From Candidatus Villigracilis propinquus (lineage in GTDB: Bacteria > Chloroflexota > Anaerolineae > Anaerolineales > Villigracilaceae): 64,000 bases of DNA. Location of the stretch: assembly GCA_016714565.1 (NCBI GenBank), contig JADKDM010000009.1:1-64000 (forward strand), written 5' to 3'. The notes below the pieces were generated by a model, which was not told the origin of the DNA, did not search any database, and was given only the letters and a program-made list of their open reading frames with translations. Numbering within the stretch: the stretch's first letter is position 1; each line of letters opens with the position of its first letter. Below are positions 35,590-44,838 of the stretch, piece after piece. The translations under genes and the position numbers were made by a program.

Positions 35590-36180
35590 CTACTTGAAAT
35601 TGACGGTTTCCTTGGTGATGACAATGTGATAGGTCACATTGGGGTCGGTCAGCAATAAAGAGTCGTTACTGGCATTGGATGGTTCCGCAGCATTGATCCA
35701 TGCCCAGGCCCAATACCAACCCGTTAATACCTTGGCAGAAAGAGCATCGCCCTTGCCTAACGAAAATGAATAGGTAAAACATTCGCCTTTGTCGTTAGGC
35801 TTGTTCATGCCAAAGGATAGATTGACCTGTCCCTGCGATTGGTTTCTAATTTCAACAGTGGTCAGCGTTCCCAATGGCTTTTCAACCGGAATTTGATTGC
35901 AGGCGTCAGCAGTAGGACCTGCCACTGTAGCTAATGGGGCAACCGTTGGCGGAAGCGTGGGCAATACCGGCTGCAAGGTGAAGGTAGGCTCAGGCGTGAA
36001 TGTGGGTGGAAGGGATGTTGCGGTGGGAAGGGCCGCTTGAGTTTGGGTGATGGCGATCCACGCATCTGCCATGGCAGTGCTGGCAAGGTCTTCCGGACTC
36101 ATGGTCGGCTCGGCAGAGCCGCAGGCAGCGAGGATGATGACGATTAATATTGAAATGATGGTCAGGAATTTCTTTTTCAT
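35590..36180 (-). CDS. Lipoprotein with Thr/Pro-rich linker, unknown function
   Basis: The 196-residue product has a signal peptide ending LAACGS (lipobox LAAC, Cys20). A Thr/Pro-rich linker lies at about residues 50-85. A C-terminal globular domain of about 100 residues starts GTLTTVEIRNQSQGQVNLSFG. The linker type is common in Anaerolineae surface proteins. The EIRNQSQ strand recalls the VRFVN-like strand of the VHL-like domains in the lipoprotein at 40152, but the similarity is short. It has no known catalytic residues. Confidence 0.8.
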   Translation of the reverse strand: MKKKFLTIISILIVIILAACGSAEPTMSPEDLASTAMADAWIAITQTQAALPTATSLPPTFTPEPTFTLQPVLPTLPPTVAPLATVAGPTADACNQIPVEKPLGTLTTVEIRNQSQGQVNLSFGMNKPNDKGECFTYSFSLGKGDALSAKVLTGWYWAWAWINAAEPSNASNDSLLLTDPNVTYHIVITKETVNFK

Positions 36181-36271
36181 TAGGTTCTCCGTAGCCCATT
36201 TTTACCACAAAGGGCTAAAACTTTTGTACACGGAACGCACGGAAAAGAACGGCTTCATTTATGCATTTAAA

Positions 36272-36302
36272 AGTCTCCTGACTTTTGAAAGATCAGGAGA
36301 CT
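36272..36302 (-). terminator. Hairpin downstream of the GT-B-like gene
   Basis: AGTCTCCTGA (36272-36281) and TCAGGAGACT (36293-36302) form a perfect ten-base stem with an 11-base loop. On the minus strand TTTTAAAT follows. It is about 100 bases beyond the stop at 36401. A second, GC-rich inverted repeat (GGCGGCG with CGCCGCC) lies near 36355. Confidence 0.5.
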
Positions 36303-36400
36303 GGACATTTATATACTTGACCTCTTGCATAAGTGCTCTCGTCGCCGTCCCCGGCGGCGAGGACGCCGCCTTGAGCAGGGAGGGCGTTTATATCCTCAAT

Positions 36401-37840
36401 CTATTTTTCAAGCACTTTCAAAATAAATTTTGCCGTGCGTTTGCCAGATGTCGCATCTGTGAATGTGATCTCATCTTCGATGAATTTGCGGCGCTCTTTT
36501 GAATCGACGGATCTATCTTTCAGGTAAAGATTAAGCGCGTCTCGCAGTTCATCTCCATCTTTGGCTACACGACCCGCTTTTGCATCACGGAATCGTTTGT
36601 GGGTGGGCCAGTCGCCAATCTCTTTGAGCGAGAGGGAGAATTTCTTTGGCTTGTTCCATCCGCCGGGGGTGTCAATTGTCGCGGCGATCATCGGTGTATC
36701 GTGGACAGCGGTCTCGACCAGCATGGTGGAATAGACGGTCACCACTACATCTGAATACGCCATCATCGAAGATTTCTCGTCCATGTCTTCGCCGCCATAG
36801 TAGCCGAGCGAGCCGCCCAATGCAACAGGCTGGACAACATGCACGTTGGGGTATTTCTTCTCCAGCTCAAAAACCTGTGCGCGTTCATCTGCAAAAATTT
36901 TCGGCTTGTCTTGAAAGTGACTGGGATGCAGACGAATCAACAACTGCGAAGGCTCTGCAAGCGCATCGGAAGAAACCAGTTTTGCCAACGCTTCAATGTT
37001 CGGAAAATTCGGCGCGAAATGGACAAAGCTGCTGGCGTAAGAAATTAATTTGCGCTTCGGGTCGAGTCCGTGCAATTTGAAATATTCGTCGCGCGGCATG
37101 AGCCACGACTTGCGAAAATATCCGTCATACGAAGGGATGCCGCCGATATGCACATGCTCGGGGTTCCAATCTGAACCTTTGACGAGTTCCTCTTTTTGCA
37201 GCTCAGACCAACAGGTCGCCCACTGCACATCCGCGCCGCTGACGTTGTAGCTGGATGAATTGTCCCAGCCGACGATGACGGTCATGTTCGGGATTCCACG
37301 GCGTGCGGATTCACGCAGGAGGTAACGGTCCATGCGCCAGCCTGGGGTGGAGGCGATAACCATGTCAGGTTGGTATTTGTCAAAGAGGTCAGAATAAATA
37401 TTCGTAGTGAAACGATTTTGGAGTTTCACCAGATACTTGCGGGCGAAGGAAAAATTCCGCAGGAGGAGAATCATCAGCGCGGAGGGAATCCAAATCCCCA
37501 AACGGAATTTCCAGCCGTTCTCGCCCCAGACCTCCCAAATGTGGCTGTCCATGGCTTCGGTGTTGATGCGGCGCGAGCCGCCCACGCGGCGCAGGTAGCC
37601 GAGCAGCCATTGCATTCTTGGTTGAACTTTTTTTGCGTAGTCGTTGGCTTGTTTGAGGCGCAAGCCTTCAAAGGTGAGGCCGGGACGAGTGAAACGGGAT
37701 GCGATCTTTTCTTTGGTGTCGTCATCGGTGAGGACGACGACTTCAACGCCCGCGGCGAGCAGAGTCGAGACGACGTCGCTTTGCAGGAAGTAGATGATTG
37801 CCATGCCGTGGTCGGCGGAGATGAAGATACGTTTGGTCAT
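36401..37840 (-). CDS. GT-B-like protein, probable surface-polysaccharide transferase
   Basis: This 479-residue protein has two Rossmann-like halves. The N-half starts RIFISADHGMAIIYFL. The C-half has KLISYASSFVHFAPNFPN, LLIRLHPSHFQDKP and YSDVVVTVYSTMLVETAVHDTPMIA. The HP and S-T-x-x-x-E-x-x blocks match the donor-binding part of the Capsule_synth and CDP-glycerol glycerophosphotransferase groups. There is one hydrophobic segment near residue 120. It is related in layout to the proteins at 23015 and 54203. The substrate is not known. Confidence 0.75.
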   Translation of the reverse strand: MTKRIFISADHGMAIIYFLQSDVVSTLLAAGVEVVVLTDDDTKEKIASRFTRPGLTFEGLRLKQANDYAKKVQPRMQWLLGYLRRVGGSRRINTEAMDSHIWEVWGENGWKFRLGIWIPSALMILLLRNFSFARKYLVKLQNRFTTNIYSDLFDKYQPDMVIASTPGWRMDRYLLRESARRGIPNMTVIVGWDNSSSYNVSGADVQWATCWSELQKEELVKGSDWNPEHVHIGGIPSYDGYFRKSWLMPRDEYFKLHGLDPKRKLISYASSFVHFAPNFPNIEALAKLVSSDALAEPSQLLIRLHPSHFQDKPKIFADERAQVFELEKKYPNVHVVQPVALGGSLGYYGGEDMDEKSSMMAYSDVVVTVYSTMLVETAVHDTPMIAATIDTPGGWNKPKKFSLSLKEIGDWPTHKRFRDAKAGRVAKDGDELRDALNLYLKDRSVDSKERRKFIEDEITFTDATSGKRTAKFILKVLEK

Positions 37841-37907
37841 AAGGACTATATTTTAACATGTAGAAACGAGGATTGATTTTTGATTTTAAAAGGTTTAAAC
37901 TCTTAAC

Positions 37908-39890
37908 ATGTTCACGATCACCCCCATTGTCATCTCATCTTTCATTTCCACCGTAGTGCTCGTAATCAACACCTCCATCGCCTGGAAATACTACAGGCAG
38001 GAACGGTCTGGCCATTACTTTAGCCTATTCACAGCCAGTTTGGCTTTTTGGGGGGTCATGGTAACACTAGGATATGCGGCAGTCCCCCTTCAATTAAAGG
38101 TGTTCTTTGCAGTTTTAGATGCATGGGGATACAGAACGGCAGAAGCATTTTTACTGTTGTTTGCCTTGTGCTTCGCAGGTTACGAACACATTGCAGAGAA
38201 AAAATGGATGAAAGCCATCGCCGTGTTTCATGTCCTCTCTCATGCATTAATGGCCTCCACCAATCCATGGCACGGGTTGATATGGAAAGATTTCATCCCG
38301 CAGGCAAATAATGTGGTTCTATTCGTGCATGGACCTGCATTTGCTCTTACAGTGATTACGGGGTATTCACATGCATTGATCTGCATGACCCTGTTCGTCA
38401 TCGCTTCTTTTCGAGGGTCAAATATCATCAAACGCCAGGCACGATTGCTGATAACCGCATTTCTCATACATATCTTTTTGAATGTCGCTTACAACATTGA
38501 TCTGTTTGATACGCCAGGAGTAGATTGGACTTCTGCAACCTCTGCTTTTACCAATGTGTTCGTTTTATGGGCTCTATCTGGACAGAAATTATTGAATATT
38601 AATCCCATTGCCCGCAATAAATTGATCAACAACCTGAGCGACGGCATGATCGCGCTTGACTTGAAAAACCGCATTATTGACATCAACCGCTCGGCTGCTG
38701 TTATTCTTGGCAGCACCGAAAATGCTTTGCTTGGCAAAAAATTGGAAGATGTTTTCCCGCGCATTAGCTCAGAGTTAGCGCAAGCGCCCGAGAAAGAGGT
38801 CAAGTTCGATCTCAACATTGACGACCAACGTTATTATGATGCGCTGCTTTCCCCTCTGCGTGATGAATGGCCCAAAGGGCAGATTGGCAGAATGATCATT
38901 CTGCGCGATATCACAGAACGTAAACAGACAGAATTAAGACTCTTGCAATTGCATAAAGCGGTGGAACAAAGCCCGGTCTCGGTATTAATTACCGATATTC
39001 AGGGCAATATCGAGTATGTCAATCCCTATTTCACAAAACTAACCGGATATGAACTTGACGAAGCGATTGGAAAGAACCCACTGATTATTCAATCAGGCAG
39101 CACGCCTCGGGAAACCTATGAAGAAATGTGGAACACCATTCAATCCGGCAAGGTATGGCGCGGTGATATCTGGAATAAAAAGAAGAATGGTGACCTTTAT
39201 TGCGAACTTGAGATCATTACCCCTGTCATCGATGGTGATGGCGCCATTGTCAATTATGTTGCCATCAAAGAGGATATCACCGCCCATAAAGAAGCAGACG
39301 CAAAACTCCGCGAAGCCCTTAACAAACTGGAAGAGCAAATGAACGAAATCCAGGTGTTGCAATCCGATCTTCGCGAACAAGCCATTCGTGACCCGCTTAC
39401 AAAACTCCACAACCGGCGTTACTTGACGGAAACGCTTAGCCGCGAATTATCCCGTGCCATGCGTGAACAGTATCCGGTTTCTTTTCTATTATTGGACATT
39501 GACCACTTTAAACATGTTAATGACACCTACGGACACGCCGTCGGTGACTTTGTATTAAGAGACCTTGCCGATCATCTGGCGGAATTTACCCGCACAGGCG
39601 ATATTGTCTGTCGTTATGGGGGTGAGGAATTCCTTGTGGTTTTTCCGAACACAAAAGAACAGGATGCTTTTCTAATCGCGGATCGCCTGCGTGAATCCAT
39701 TCAACAATCCCCGATCTATGTGGACCACCATACAATTCCTATCACAATTTCAGCGGGCATTTCGGAATTCCCCACTCATGGCCAATATGAAACATTGGTG
39801 CTCGAAACTGCCGACAAAGCCTTGTATCACGCAAAACACAATGGACGCAATCAAGTGATATTGTGGTCGAAGATAAAAGCACCGTTTTAG
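37908..39890 (+). CDS. 7TM-PAS-PAS-GGDEF diguanylate cyclase
   Basis: This 660-residue sensor has seven N-terminal helices (about 1-225) in the HisKA_7TM style. A PAS domain starts at NNLSDGMIALDLKNRIIDIN, a second PAS at AVEQSPVSVLITDIQGNIEYVNPYF, then a short coiled coil and a GGDEF domain. The active site is GGEEF at 571-575. An inhibitory I-site RTGD lies at 562-565, five residues before it. The enzyme should make c-di-GMP and be feedback-inhibited. It may couple an external signal to glycan or adhesion genes nearby, which is inference. It is transcribed alone. Confidence 0.93.
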   Translation: MFTITPIVISSFISTVVLVINTSIAWKYYRQERSGHYFSLFTASLAFWGVMVTLGYAAVPLQLKVFFAVLDAWGYRTAEAFLLLFALCFAGYEHIAEKKWMKAIAVFHVLSHALMASTNPWHGLIWKDFIPQANNVVLFVHGPAFALTVITGYSHALICMTLFVIASFRGSNIIKRQARLLITAFLIHIFLNVAYNIDLFDTPGVDWTSATSAFTNVFVLWALSGQKLLNINPIARNKLINNLSDGMIALDLKNRIIDINRSAAVILGSTENALLGKKLEDVFPRISSELAQAPEKEVKFDLNIDDQRYYDALLSPLRDEWPKGQIGRMIILRDITERKQTELRLLQLHKAVEQSPVSVLITDIQGNIEYVNPYFTKLTGYELDEAIGKNPLIIQSGSTPRETYEEMWNTIQSGKVWRGDIWNKKKNGDLYCELEIITPVIDGDGAIVNYVAIKEDITAHKEADAKLREALNKLEEQMNEIQVLQSDLREQAIRDPLTKLHNRRYLTETLSRELSRAMREQYPVSFLLLDIDHFKHVNDTYGHAVGDFVLRDLADHLAEFTRTGDIVCRYGGEEFLVVFPNTKEQDAFLIADRLRESIQQSPIYVDHHTIPITISAGISEFPTHGQYETLVLETADKALYHAKHNGRNQVILWSKIKAPF

Positions 39891-39902
39891 GAATTAAAGC
39901 GA

Positions 39903-39974
39903 TTAAGAATAATACCAACTGAAAATCTTGTTATACACTGCCAACAGGATCTTCTTGACGGGATTAAATTCCAA
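39903..39974 (-). pseudogene. 3' remnant of a GT2 gene (copy of 42824-42895)
   Basis: On the minus strand this stretch encodes NPVKKILLAVYNKIFSWYYS and a stop. The intact GT2 at 42824-43777 ends SPIKKMLLAVYNKIFSWYYS. The DNA matches 62 of 72 bases. No further homology continues to the right. The 72-bp copies lie in the same orientation on both sides of the lipoprotein gene 40152-42674. Confidence 0.75.
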
Positions 39975-40040
39975 ATTGAATATTTTTTACCCACTTTGTC
40001 ATAATTTTTATGATATATTTGCCACATTACTAATCCTTTT

Positions 40041-40120
40041 TGGCGCGTCGGGGCAATCCCGCATAGGCCGTGACAAAGCAGGCTGTATCGTCGCTACCTT
40101 CTGCTAAAGGAATGTGAAGC
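40041..40120 (+). ncRNA. Possible structured leader RNA upstream of the lipoprotein gene
   Basis: The leader has CGGGGCAATCCCG, which folds as a short hairpin, then GACAAAGC and a series of small complementary words. GGCAA near the 5' side and CAAAGC further on recall parts of the c-di-GMP-I (GEMM) riboswitch consensus. The 3' GGTAGC...TTACCG hairpin of that class is not evident. A diguanylate cyclase lies just upstream. I give this only as a candidate. Confidence 0.25.
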
Positions 40121-40151
40121 ATATAATTTTTTTGGAGCGATGGAGGTTTAT

Positions 40152-42674
40152 ATGACCAAGAAACTTCACACCATTTTAATTAGCCTGGTAATATTTTCTC
40201 TTGTCATAGGCTGTAGCGCACCGGGTACAGGCCCAGTCGTTGTAACTGCTACCGCAGAACCAACCTCAAGCGCCCCGCCGCGTATGCCTCCTCCTGGCAT
40301 CGAAGACACAAACACGCCGGTTGCTGAATCTACCGCAGTTCCTATAGCAAACACTACCGACGTTGCAGAGTGCAAACTGCCTGACCGTCCGCTGGATAGC
40401 CCCTATAACTACTGGAGGCTGGGCATCCCACGCCATCCAGGTTTCGCTCCCTCCGTCGGCACGGTGCATGTCACCGTCTTATTTGCCGACTACAGCGACG
40501 CCCGCGCAACACGCACCCCACAGGATGTTTTTGCCCTGCTTAACCCATCGGGCATCAGTCAGTTTTTTAGCGACGTTTCTTATGGAAGCGCGCAATTGGA
40601 CATCCAGCCCCACCCCAAATGGCTCAACCTCCCAGGTGCCTCCACCGATAGAGGCCAAAATTTCCTAGGTGAATCATTCGAAAATCGCCGCGTTTATTTT
40701 CAAGAAGCAGTGGATCTGGCAGACCCGGAATTCGACTTTTCCGAGACCGACATCATCATGGTCGTCGCAAACCCAGACGCGGCAGAGGCTCCGTCCTCCA
40801 CTTTAGCCTACGCGGTTGCTGAAGATTCCCTCGGCTTCCAAGTAGACGGCGCCTCCATCCGTGCGGCGTTAACCTACGGGAATGGATTGGGCGCTCCCAG
40901 TACAGAAGAATTCTTTAGAAACAATACCATGGCCAGCCAATTTGCGGCGGTCATGACCATTCCATCGCCCCTCTTTGGAAGCGACGTATCAGATGACTTC
41001 GCTGTGCGAGGCTCCACGGTCGGAGCGTTTGGCGTCAGGGGTAACAACTGGGATACGCAGCATGCGCCCGGTCTGTTCGCCTTCGAACGCTGGCAACTTG
41101 GCTGGCTGCAAGACGACCAGATCATCTGCCACACGGCAGGCGAACAAACTGTCGAACTATCCGCGATCGAAAATGCAGGCGGCGCCAAAGCCATGATTGT
41201 TCCGCTTGGAGATAGCTGCGGGTTGGTCGTAGAAAGCCGCCGTGCGATCGGCACAGACTCAAAACTTGTCAAGCAAGGGGCTTTGGTCTACACCGTAAAC
41301 ACAGGGGTAGAGATGTCGGTACTCCCGCGCGTTTATGGGATGCCGATCCGGGTTCTTCCCGCAAACGACAATGACCTAAACCGGGATCAATCCCCATTAG
41401 CCCTGGGAGAATCTCTCACGTATTCCAATGTTACGGTCACAAATGTGGACGAACGTGCAGATGGCGACACCATACTGGTGACCATCAACGGTCCCGTCTC
41501 GTGTGACGTTGACGTAGCCAGCGCCACGGTGCAGGTTGTCCCCTCTCCGGCTCTAACCCAGCAGGCGCCCGCGGCAGGCATCCCCCCTCAAACCGCCGCG
41601 TGCGGCCTGGACAAGATTCCCGCGCCCAAGCAAGGCAACGCGACAATCCGCTTCGTTAACGAAAGCGGGTATGAAGCCGTTGGGTTCTGGGAGGATATAT
41701 CGAAATCGCCCCCACAGCGCCTGGAATATTTCAGGTTGAAAAACGGCGGCGCGTATATCCAGGAGGCCTTTGCAGGCGACAAATGGATCATTCAGGATCC
41801 AACCGGCGGCGTCCTGATGGAATACACCGTCTCTAGCGACCAGAAACAGTGCGTCTTGATCAAGCGGCCTTTGGGTACCTTATGGGTTGATTTCATCAAC
41901 CAAAGCGGCGTGCCGGCAATTGGCTACCTGGTGGACGCCAACGGGAACATCGTAGAGCATTTCCGCGTTGGCATTGGCGGGGCGGCCGGATTGTGGACCG
42001 CGCCGGGGCTTTCATGGCGGATTCTGGATGCAAACGGCAACGTGCTGCTGAATTACACCGCTACGAGCGCGCCAACACAGCAGGCGATCATCCCGCCACT
42101 CTTGGCAACCTCGACGCCGAATCCTGCCAGTACCCAGACGCCCATCCCGACTGTGCAGGCAACAGCCACCAGTGCGCTTCCATTTCAAGTTGCGTTGGAC
42201 GCAAACAACTGCCCGGTAATCAAAAACGCAACGCAGGTTATCTGTTACGACATCACAGGGTCAACTGAAGCCGAACTGGTTGCAGAAATGAAAGCGCTCA
42301 CTCCGAGAGCACCTGATTGGTACGGGATTGACACTTTTATCTCCTGGACTTGGGATGCCTCCTGCACCCCATCCAGCCTCAACGTGTCTCTTGACTATCA
42401 AAAGCCGTTTTTCCCACGTTGGACACCGCCAGCAAACGCTTCGCCAGCGTTGGTTACTAAATGGCAGAACTTCATTCAAAATCAGGCTGTGCGTGCGCAG
42501 ATGGAAGTAGACTATATTAATCAGCATTACCTCGAAATCTATACCCCCATACAGAATGACATGAAGCAAGGTTGTTCAAACCCTAATGGCGTTGGAGACC
42601 AAGCGATTGATTCGTTGTATAAAGCGGCGCGGGCATCCATTGATCAAGTAGTTCCACAGTTCAGATTTCCTTGA
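40152..42674 (+). CDS. Large lipoprotein: M6-like pseudo-protease, two VHL-like domains, DUF922-like C-terminus
   Basis: About 840 residues. The signal peptide ends LVIGC (lipobox). Residues about 85-355 resemble an M6/immune-inhibitor-A-type peptidase (VTVLFADYSD, FFSDVSYGSAQLDI, FAFERWQLGWL). Where the HExxH helix is expected there is MASQFAAVMTIP, so the zinc site is absent. Residues about 495-570 and 575-645 are two repeats starting IRFVNESG and VDFINQSG, with W-I-x-D near the end, like the beta domain of von Hippel-Lindau protein. The C-terminal 150 residues resemble DUF922, again without HExxH. ATG 40152 has GGAGG at five bases; a second ATG lies at 40140. It probably binds rather than cuts proteins at the cell surface. 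Confidence 0.72.
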   Translation: MTKKLHTILISLVIFSLVIGCSAPGTGPVVVTATAEPTSSAPPRMPPPGIEDTNTPVAESTAVPIANTTDVAECKLPDRPLDSPYNYWRLGIPRHPGFAPSVGTVHVTVLFADYSDARATRTPQDVFALLNPSGISQFFSDVSYGSAQLDIQPHPKWLNLPGASTDRGQNFLGESFENRRVYFQEAVDLADPEFDFSETDIIMVVANPDAAEAPSSTLAYAVAEDSLGFQVDGASIRAALTYGNGLGAPSTEEFFRNNTMASQFAAVMTIPSPLFGSDVSDDFAVRGSTVGAFGVRGNNWDTQHAPGLFAFERWQLGWLQDDQIICHTAGEQTVELSAIENAGGAKAMIVPLGDSCGLVVESRRAIGTDSKLVKQGALVYTVNTGVEMSVLPRVYGMPIRVLPANDNDLNRDQSPLALGESLTYSNVTVTNVDERADGDTILVTINGPVSCDVDVASATVQVVPSPALTQQAPAAGIPPQTAACGLDKIPAPKQGNATIRFVNESGYEAVGFWEDISKSPPQRLEYFRLKNGGAYIQEAFAGDKWIIQDPTGGVLMEYTVSSDQKQCVLIKRPLGTLWVDFINQSGVPAIGYLVDANGNIVEHFRVGIGGAAGLWTAPGLSWRILDANGNVLLNYTATSAPTQQAIIPPLLATSTPNPASTQTPIPTVQATATSALPFQVALDANNCPVIKNATQVICYDITGSTEAELVAEMKALTPRAPDWYGIDTFISWTWDASCTPSSLNVSLDYQKPFFPRWTPPANASPALVTKWQNFIQNQAVRAQMEVDYINQHYLEIYTPIQNDMKQGCSNPNGVGDQAIDSLYKAARASIDQVVPQFRFP

Positions 42675-42777
42675 TTGCTTTGTCACTTGCTGACATCCTA
42701 CTCTCCACCCGTGTATTGAAGACAACATCAAGTTGACTCTTGCAAAACAAATTGAACGAGTAAGGTATTGTATTAGA

Positions 42778-42810
42778 GAAAGCGCCGCTCCTTTTCGGAG
42801 CGGCGCTTTC
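42778..42810. terminator. Strong bidirectional hairpin terminator
   Basis: GAAAGCGCCGCTCC (42778-42791) and GGAGCGGCGCTTTC (42797-42810) form a perfect 14-base stem with a TTTTC loop. It lies between the ends of the convergent lipoprotein and GT2 genes. The flanking T runs are short. Confidence 0.85.
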
Positions 42811-42823
42811 ATTTGTTGATACA

Positions 42824-43777
42824 TTAAGAATAATACCAACTAAAAATCTTGTTATACACCGCCAGCAGCATCTTCTTGATCGGAGATAACTCCAATACAC
42901 GGCGGGCAAACCCTTTTCCCTTTTTACTTTTTACTACATCCTTCCCCAACTCCCCGCGCAAATACCCCAACGTATTGGACATATTCATCGCCAGCGGATC
43001 AGAGACCATCAAACGCAGGTAGCCTGCATCGTTCATGCGCTTATCCAACTGGCGGACTTGCCCCATCGGCTTGTCCATGTCAAAGGGCAGGAACTGCTGC
43101 AGCGTGGATTTATATGCCGTGAACTGCCAGTGGGACGCACCCGCGAGCGCGGTCAGGCCTTTGTATTGGATGCGCCAGTCGCTGGTCTCGGCATAGACTT
43201 TTACATTCTCTTCTTCGGTTTGTCCAAGCGAGAGATTGAATTCAAGGAAGGTTTCCCACGGAATGAATTGACCTTCATCCAACGTGGCGTTTTTCTTCGC
43301 CCACTCTTGCGTAGATGTGTATAACTCCGGCGAAGTACGGTACGGACGAGCCGTCACCATGCCCACATTCGGGAAGGTTTCGAGCAATTCCACAGAACGC
43401 GAAAGCCAGTTCGGGGAGAACAACACGTCCGCATCGGTGTAGGCGATAATCTCACCCGGCGCGCCAGCCAGCATCACATTCCACGCACCGCCCTTGCCCA
43501 TATTCTTTTCAGAGAGGATCAAATATTGAATCCGCCCCTCTTCCTTTTCTTTCACAAGGTACTCGCGCACTTCGGGGCAGGAGCCGTTATCGAAGACCAT
43601 CAGGTCAAACGGCAGTCCGGCATCCTTGCGCATGGATTCGAGCGAGACCTTCAGCACATCCAACGTCTCAGCATAAAAGCCGCTCAAGAACGGGATGTAA
43701 TTTAACAATGCAACGGTCACCCGCTCAGGGCGGACTACGTCTTTGACGAACTTGGCGGGGTTTTGGCCTTTTCTCAT
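42824..43777 (-). CDS. GT2 family glycosyltransferase
   Basis: This 317-residue GT-A enzyme has VTVALLNYIPFLSGFYAE, DLMVFDNGSCPEVREYL, KNMGKGGAWNVMLAGA and the DxD-type motif AYTDADVLFS near residue 115. It is probably a cytoplasmic inverting transferase. The basic C-terminus ends in YNKIFSWYYS, which may contact the membrane. A 72-bp copy of its 3' end lies 2.9 kb away at 39903. The gap upstream (43778-43873) is a heptanucleotide repeat. Confidence 0.88.
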   Translation of the reverse strand: MRKGQNPAKFVKDVVRPERVTVALLNYIPFLSGFYAETLDVLKVSLESMRKDAGLPFDLMVFDNGSCPEVREYLVKEKEEGRIQYLILSEKNMGKGGAWNVMLAGAPGEIIAYTDADVLFSPNWLSRSVELLETFPNVGMVTARPYRTSPELYTSTQEWAKKNATLDEGQFIPWETFLEFNLSLGQTEEENVKVYAETSDWRIQYKGLTALAGASHWQFTAYKSTLQQFLPFDMDKPMGQVRQLDKRMNDAGYLRLMVSDPLAMNMSNTLGYLRGELGKDVVKSKKGKGFARRVLELSPIKKMLLAVYNKIFSWYYS

Positions 43778-43814
43778 AGCGTGTCAGGTTCCAGGTTTCG
43801 GGGGTCAGGTTTGG

Positions 43815-43870
43815 GTCAAAAGTCAAAAGTCTAAAGTCGGCTGACCTTTGACCTTCGACTTTTGACTAAT
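43815..43870. repeat. Heptanucleotide repeat forming an inverted repeat
   Basis: Eight 7-bp units are visible: GTCAAAA twice, GTCTAAA, GTCGGCT, GACCTTT, GACCTTC, GACTTTT and GACTAAT. The first half is complementary to the second. A very similar array lies at 58150-58212. Confidence 0.8.
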
Positions 43871-43873
43871 CGT

Positions 43874-44784
43874 TTATTTGAATAACTTCTTGAATCTTTT
43901 CTTCCATCTCTTCGGTCTTGCGATATTCTCAATTGACTTCTCAGGCAGGAAGAAAAAGATCGCGCGCAGCAACAATTCCACGCCGCGCATGAACCGCAAA
44001 GAAGACATCTTCGGGCGGGCAAGTTTACCATCCACAAGGCGATGCGTCGCATCCAAAATCGTGTAGCGGATATTCGCCTGTCCGCCCGCGAGGCGGATAT
44101 TCTCATTCGTGTCGGGGTGCTCGTAATGCGACTTCCCGCCAGGCAGGTGGCTGTAATCATGGTTCTGATGCACGATCATCACCGACGGCGTGCAATCGAT
44201 CACGGGCCAGTTTTGCTTGCGTGCCTTGTAGATCATCCAATTGTCCCAACCCGCGCGGCCGATGATGAAAGCGGGGATGTCTGTATAGCAGGATTTTGGG
44301 AAAAGGAAAAAATCGCTTCCAGCGGGACGGTGAAGCTGATTCTGTTTTCTGACAGATTCCCTCAGCTGAGACTCCCACCCTGCGGCGAAGTCAATCGGGG
44401 AGGTGATGTCATAATCCCAACGCTGACTGAGCAAAACAAATTTATCTTTCAACTTGACTTTTGACCTGTTTCGCCGCCTCAACAAAATCGGGCATGAGAA
44501 CCATGTCTGCATTGATGATGCAAAGTAATTCGCTGTTCGAGTTTTCACGCGCCAGCTGAAACATGGACGAGATCAACGGCGTGCCGCTGTCATTGCGTGC
44601 CACCGTAGGGATGTGCTTCACGCCAAGTTCTTTGGCGGCTTCGGCAAGTCCCTGTCTCTTCGCCAAGCAAAATGACTTCGACATCAGGAAGCAAAGTCCA
44701 CGACTTGATGGCATTGCGTTGAATCATCGCAATGTGCGGATTGGTAAAAGGTTTTGGGGCGGAGAATAATGTAATTAATGGCAT
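43874..44784 (-). pseudogene. Frameshifted glycosyltransferase (two frameshifts)
   Basis: Three frames together give one GT2-like protein of about 300 residues. It starts MPLITLFSAPKPFTNPHIAM at 44784 and runs to VEVILLGEE. After a one-base shift near 44657 it continues QGLAEAAKELGVKHIP to INADMVLMPDFVEAAKQVK. After a second shift near 44455 it continues KLKDKFVLLSQRWDYD to KKLFK. The second shift falls exactly in a heptanucleotide repeat (44449-44469). Either the gene is dead or the assembly has indel errors. Two other frameshifted genes lie within 6 kb. Confidence 0.8.
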
Positions 44785-44838
44785 AGGTATTGTTTCAAGT
44801 TTACAGGTTGAAACGTTCAAACCTGAGAACCTTCCAAC

